NCBI GenBank assembly: GCA_013378375.1
Contig: JACAFT010000028.1
Coordinates: 1 to 7,876 of the forward strand
Source: UBA57 sp013378375
GTDB lineage: Archaea > Thermoproteota > Nitrososphaeria > Nitrososphaerales > UBA57
Reading direction: 5' to 3'
Length of the DNA: 7,876 nt
Shown: in pieces, positions 5,336-7,876 of the stretch
Numbering within the stretch: the first letter of the stretch is position 1
Layout: every line of letters starts with the position of its first letter
Program-made: the position numbers and the translations under genes
The notes under the pieces: generated by a model
The model's input: only the letters and a program-made list of their open reading frames with translations
Database searches by the model: none
What the model was told of the DNA's origin: nothing

Positions 5336-6358
5336 TTGATCAAAGTTGGAATAAATGGTTTTGGTGTTATCGGACGTAGAGTTGCTTATGCAATATCTAA
5401 GCAAGATGATATGGAATTAATTGGTATTGGTAAAACTAGTCCGGATTATAAAGCAAAAATTGGAATTGAAAAAGGCTTTAATTTTTATGTTCCAGAAGAT
5501 AGTCATAAACAAAAATTTGAAAAAAGGGGATTTTCTGTTTCTGGTTCTATAGATGATCTTATAACTAATTCAGATATTATTGTAGATGCAACTCCCGGTT
5601 CACTTGGAGAAATGTATAGAGAAAAATATCTTAAAGCCAAGACACCTGCTTTATTTCAAGGTGGAGAATCTAAAGATTTAGCTGAGGTCTCATTTGTCGC
5701 TCAATGTAATTATGAAAAGTCTAATGGAAAGAATGTTGTTCGTGTTGTTTCTTGTAATACTACAGGTTTGAGTAGAGTTCTTAGTTCAATTGATAAAAAT
5801 CATGGAATTTCTAAAGTTACTTCTGTAATTGCTAGACGTGCAGTTGATCCTGATCTTCCAAAAGGAATGGTGGATTCAGTTTCACTTGATCCTGTGTCTG
5901 TTCCTTCTCATCATGGCCCTGATGTTACTACTATTTTGCCTGATCTTGATATTGTCACTATGGCAATAAAAATTCCAACCACACATAATCACGTTCACAG
6001 TCTTATTGTTGATTTAAAAAATTCTTCAACTACTTCTGATTCAATTATAGATACCCTGAAAAATACACCCCGAGTTATGTTGGTTTCCTCTAAAAATGGA
6101 ATAAAGTCTACTGCGCATACTTTTGATCTTGGAAGAGAATTGGGTAGAGATCGTGGTGATATGTACGAAAGTATGGTTTGGGAAGATTCTATAACTGTTA
6201 TTGGAGATCGTGCCTATATGTACATGGCAGTTGCACAGGAAGCAATAGTTTTACCTGAAAATGTCGATGCAATACGTTCAGTTTTACAAACTTCACCTAG
6301 AGAAGAATCAATTAAAAAAACAAACGACAGTCTTTGTATTGGCGGTCCTACATCTTAA
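5336..6358 (+). CDS. gap: Archaeal (type II) glyceraldehyde-3-phosphate dehydrogenase, phosphorylating
   Basis: Converts glyceraldehyde-3-phosphate, phosphate and NAD(P)+ to 1,3-bisphosphoglycerate, reversibly, in glycolysis/gluconeogenesis. In many archaea this enzyme works mainly in the gluconeogenic direction. Seen: Rossmann motif V-G-I-N-G-F-G-V-I-G (4-13), K33-T-S-P-D-Y typical of the archaeal type, D84-A-T-P-G, catalytic C140 in V-S-C-N-T-T-G, R-R-A-V-D-P (167-172), and S-H-H-G-P-D (191-196) holding the conserved histidines. The 340 residues match the archaeal family, which is distinct from the bacterial/eukaryotic GapA type. The TTG start is set by the family N-terminus (I-K-V-G-I-N-G) and by TGA at 5330-5332 in the same frame. 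GAGG at 5331-5334 is too close to the TTG to act as a normal ribosome binding site. It is divergent from mdh. Confidence 0.93.
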   Translation: MIKVGINGFGVIGRRVAYAISKQDDMELIGIGKTSPDYKAKIGIEKGFNFYVPEDSHKQKFEKRGFSVSGSIDDLITNSDIIVDATPGSLGEMYREKYLKAKTPALFQGGESKDLAEVSFVAQCNYEKSNGKNVVRVVSCNTTGLSRVLSSIDKNHGISKVTSVIARRAVDPDLPKGMVDSVSLDPVSVPSHHGPDVTTILPDLDIVTMAIKIPTTHNHVHSLIVDLKNSSTTSDSIIDTLKNTPRVMLVSSKNGIKSTAHTFDLGRELGRDRGDMYESMVWEDSITVIGDRAYMYMAVAQEAIVLPENVDAIRSVLQTSPREESIKKTNDSLCIGGPTS

Positions 6359-6364
6359 TATATT

Positions 6365-6375
6365 TATTATTATAA
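6365..6375 (+). promoter_or_regulatory. TATA box of the LURP-one-like gene
   Basis: TTATTATAATC, centre about 27 nt before the ATG at 6398, in the 39-bp gap after gapdh. No ribosome binding site precedes the ATG, so a separate leaderless transcript is likely, although read-through from gapdh is possible. Confidence 0.5.
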
Positions 6376-6397
6376 TCTAAACACAGAGATTATCAAA

Positions 6398-6973
6398 ATG
6401 ACATTGCTTGATCCATCTATTGATTATTATGTATTAAAAGAAAAACAATGGAATTTAGGTTCTGGTGAAATTTACGATTCTAACGGTGATGTAATAGGTA
6501 AAATGGAAAGAAGATTGCGCAATATTCGAGGATTGACTAAATTAACCGAGATTGATGGTCGTGGGGTGTTGAAAATTCAAAGGAAATTGTTTACTTATCG
6601 AATTACATATGATGTCTTCGAGAGTCATGAAGATGATGGAATGCATGGAAAACAATTTGCTAGGTGTAAAAGATCATTTTGGTCTTGGTTGAGGCCCAAA
6701 ATGTGGTTTGAATACGAATCTACTGAACACGGTTCCTCTAAAAAGAGATTGGATGCACAGGGTTCATTTTCTGGTTGGACTTTTAAGATAATTTCTGATG
6801 GAAAAGAAATTGCCGAAGTGAAAAAATTGGATAAATATAGAGACCTAATATTCAAAGGGTTATTTGATAAATCTGATACACATGCAATTCACATTCTCGA
6901 TAAAAATTTTGATAGAAAAATACTTCTTGGCTTTATTATGGCAATCGAAAGAAGTCTATCTGCTAAAAAGTAG
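6398..6973 (+). CDS. LURP-one-related / Tubby C-terminal-like protein
   Basis: A 191-residue soluble protein with the layout of the LURP-one family (Tubby C-terminal-like fold, a 12-strand barrel around a central helix). The family opening is visible as Y-Y-V-L-K-E-K-Q-W-N-L-G (10-21), followed by paired strands such as Y-D-S-N-G-D-V-I-G-K, V-L-K-I-Q-R-K-L and Y-R-I-T-Y-D-V-F. A later F-S-G-W-T-F-K-I and I-A-E-V-K-K-L precede a hydrophobic C-terminal helix L-L-G-F-I-M-A-I-E-R, as expected for the helix that fills the barrel. Plant and bacterial members are poorly understood; phospholipid binding or scaffolding is suspected by analogy with Tubby and scramblases. Residues 74-112 (including H-E-D-D-G-M-H-G and W-S-W-L-R-P-K-M-W) look like a longer loop than usual. 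The gene is convergent with the exporter gene, with a 5-nt gap. Confidence 0.75.
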   Translation: MTLLDPSIDYYVLKEKQWNLGSGEIYDSNGDVIGKMERRLRNIRGLTKLTEIDGRGVLKIQRKLFTYRITYDVFESHEDDGMHGKQFARCKRSFWSWLRPKMWFEYESTEHGSSKKRLDAQGSFSGWTFKIISDGKEIAEVKKLDKYRDLIFKGLFDKSDTHAIHILDKNFDRKILLGFIMAIERSLSAKK

Positions 6974-6978
6974 ATCTG

Positions 6979-7584
6979 CTATTGGATTATTATTTCAATC
7001 GCTACCAATACTAAAGATATTGCAAAGATTGCATTCAGAATTCTGGCGTGTTTTGCTGAACTAAAGACTTTTTTTAAAAGAGTACCTGCATAGGCCCAAG
7101 AACTTATTGCAGATAATCCAAAAATCGATACAAATCCTACTAGACTTAATATCTCAATATATCCAGTACCCCAATCTTGAGCAAAGCCTCCCATCAGTGT
7201 AAGATGAAAAACCCATGCTTTTCCGTTCACAAGCGAAAAAAAGAAACCCGTTTTGAATCCAAGTTGGTTTGTACTTTCTTGTTCTGACGTTGTTGGTTTT
7301 GCCGTTCCAAACATCCATGCCAATCTGATTATTAATATTGCGCATATCCATGTTAAGACATCGATTATGATTGGTTGTTGTTGCAGAAACGATATTGAGA
7401 AACCCACTACCAATCCCAATGCAGCCCATCCAGAGATCAATCCTGAAAGGAGATTAATTGTTTTCTTGAATCCGTATTGCGCTCCATGAGCTGTACTTAG
7501 GATATTTCCAGGTCCTGGTGTAAAGCTTACTGTGATTATGAACCATGTCATTGCAAGGAATGTAGTACTGTCCACGACGTCCAA
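6979..7584 (-). CDS. LysE/RhtB family amino-acid exporter
   Basis: Membrane exporter of about 200 residues with six predicted helices, the standard size for the LysE/RhtB family, which exports lysine, threonine, homoserine or other amino acids using the ion gradient. The hallmark T-P-G-P-G-N (22-27) follows the first helix, H33-G-A-Q-Y-G-F is the usual next segment, and N120-G-K-A-W corresponds to the family's N-P-K-A motif with Gly for Pro. The TTG start gives the normal short N-terminus before helix 1, and an in-frame TAG lies a few codons upstream. Upstream are a 13-bp palindrome (7598-7610) and a cluster of TATCGA/TCGATA boxes (7639-7656), possible operator sites. Base composition is visibly less AT-rich than in the mdh-gapdh part, so acquisition by transfer is possible. 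The exported substrate is not determined. Confidence 0.88.
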   Translation of the reverse strand: MDVVDSTTFLAMTWFIITVSFTPGPGNILSTAHGAQYGFKKTINLLSGLISGWAALGLVVGFSISFLQQQPIIIDVLTWICAILIIRLAWMFGTAKPTTSEQESTNQLGFKTGFFFSLVNGKAWVFHLTLMGGFAQDWGTGYIEILSLVGFVSIFGLSAISSWAYAGTLLKKVFSSAKHARILNAIFAISLVLVAIEIIIQ

Positions 7585-7597
7585 TCTTTTTGACTAC

Positions 7598-7610
7598 GTA
7601 AAAGTTTTAC
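7598..7610. promoter_or_regulatory. Palindrome upstream of the exporter gene
   Basis: GTAAAA-G-TTTTAC, perfect 6-bp arms around one base, lying 14-26 nt before the TTG at 7584 in the position of the core promoter. It could be a repressor site, such as for an Lrp-type regulator, but chance in AT-rich DNA is possible. Confidence 0.3.
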
Positions 7611-7638
7611 ACTTGTTATTTTTTTGCATATCTGATTT

Positions 7639-7656
7639 TATCGATGTCGATATCGA
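7639..7656. promoter_or_regulatory. Cluster of TATCGA/TCGATA boxes
   Basis: TATCGA (7639-7644), TCGATA (7647-7652) and TATCGA (7651-7656) make two overlapping inverted repeats, TATCGA-TG-TCGATA and TCGATATCGA. They lie about 55-72 bp upstream of the exporter start and just downstream (on the - strand) of a TATA-like TTTATAAT at about 7665-7672. An operator is plausible. Confidence 0.35.
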
Positions 7657-7683
7657 GGTTGATATTATAAATTTAATAAAAAA

Positions 7684-7876
7684 TTATTCCATATAGTTTT
7701 CCAAGTCGAATTTCAGCTCTTTTGCAAGATCCAGAGCAATCAGTTCAAGTATTTTCATTACTCCTGGAGTGTCTATATCTTTCTCCTCGATTCCGTTGTA
7801 CTTTACGGCAAGTCCGTTTTCATGGTCCAAAGTCCCGCTGAAATCAGGTCCGAATAGTTCTTTTATCTTTTCGTCC
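7684..7876 (-). CDS. 3' end of an unidentified gene
   Basis: An open frame enters from the right edge and ends at TAA (7684-7686), giving 63 residues that begin D-E-K-I-K-E-L-F-G-P and finish F-D-L-E-N-Y-M-E. It includes D-T-P-G-V-M-K-I-L-E-L-I-A-L-D-L-A-K-E, a likely amphipathic helix. The peptide is acidic and soluble-looking with no membrane segment or known motif, and I do not recognise the family. It looks like real coding sequence: a long helix-like pattern, mixed codon use with GGA, CTG and GCC, and a T-rich stretch just after the stop on this strand (7675-7683) that could end transcription. It is on the same strand as the exporter but separated by about 100 bp with its own regulatory-looking sequence. 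Confidence 0.6.
   Translation of the reverse strand, partial: DEKIKELFGPDFSGTLDHENGLAVKYNGIEEKDIDTPGVMKILELIALDLAKELKFDLENYME

Noticed and set aside
6625..6855. 76-codon open frame on the - strand
   Set aside because: Shadow of the LURP-one-like gene.
6864..7064. 66-codon open frame on the + strand
   Set aside because: Overlaps the 3' ends of the LURP-one-like gene and the exporter in another frame; no promoter or recognisable motif.
7154..7489. Open frames at 7154-7429 (-) and 7253-7489 (+)
   Set aside because: Both are shadows inside the exporter gene, which has the TPGPGN hallmark and proper membrane helices.
1..7876. Insertion sequences, transposase remnants or att sites
   Set aside because: No transposase-like reading frame, terminal inverted repeats or target duplications were seen.

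Overview
The window is from a low-GC archaeon. The archaeal call rests on a type II (archaeal) phosphorylating glyceraldehyde-3-phosphate dehydrogenase, a convincing archaeal box C/D guide RNA with exact 12-nt guide spacing, TATA boxes about 25 nt upstream of start codons that lack ribosome binding sites (leaderless genes), and frequent TTG starts (five of the nine intact genes on the list). A free-living mesophilic group such as Nitrososphaerota or marine group II/III would fit, but the sequence alone does not settle the phylum.

Layout. 1-1570 (+): an ABC-type export operon, made of the tail of a Pro/Glu/Thr-repeat protein (interrupted upstream by an in-frame TAA), a miniature FtsX-type permease without an extracytoplasmic domain, and its MacB/LolD-like ATPase. 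1573-1667 (+): a stand-alone box C/D sRNA with its own TATA box. 1744-2937 (+): a class V PLP aminotransferase of the alanine/serine-glyoxylate type. 2939-3187 (-): a small two-helix membrane protein with a zinc ribbon. 3225-3803 (+): an unrecognised protein resembling a P-loop ATPase that has lost its Walker A lysine; it is divergent from the zinc-ribbon gene through a 37-bp two-way promoter. 3858-4042 (+): a tiny AN1/B-box-like zinc-finger gene, possibly frameshifted. 4032-4943 (-): malate dehydrogenase. 4944-5335: a divergent spacer holding four perfect copies of a 31-bp tandem repeat placed against the mdh promoter. 5336-6358 (+): archaeal GAPDH. 6398-6973 (+): a LURP-one/Tubby-like protein. 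6979-7584 (-): a LysE/RhtB exporter. 7684-7876 (-): the 3' end of an unknown gene. The last two genes look less AT-rich than the rest.

How they fit together. mdh and gapdh are central carbon enzymes (C4-acid oxidation/reduction and glycolysis/gluconeogenesis) transcribed away from a shared repeat-bearing spacer. The aminotransferase links amino acids with glyoxylate or pyruvate. The permease and ATPase form one transport unit. Most other genes appear to be single transcription units with their own promoters. The most unusual items are the box C/D sRNA with a compensatory G-C in its kink-turn, the 31-bp array, the ectodomain-less FtsX permease and the ATPase-like protein with a dead P-loop.
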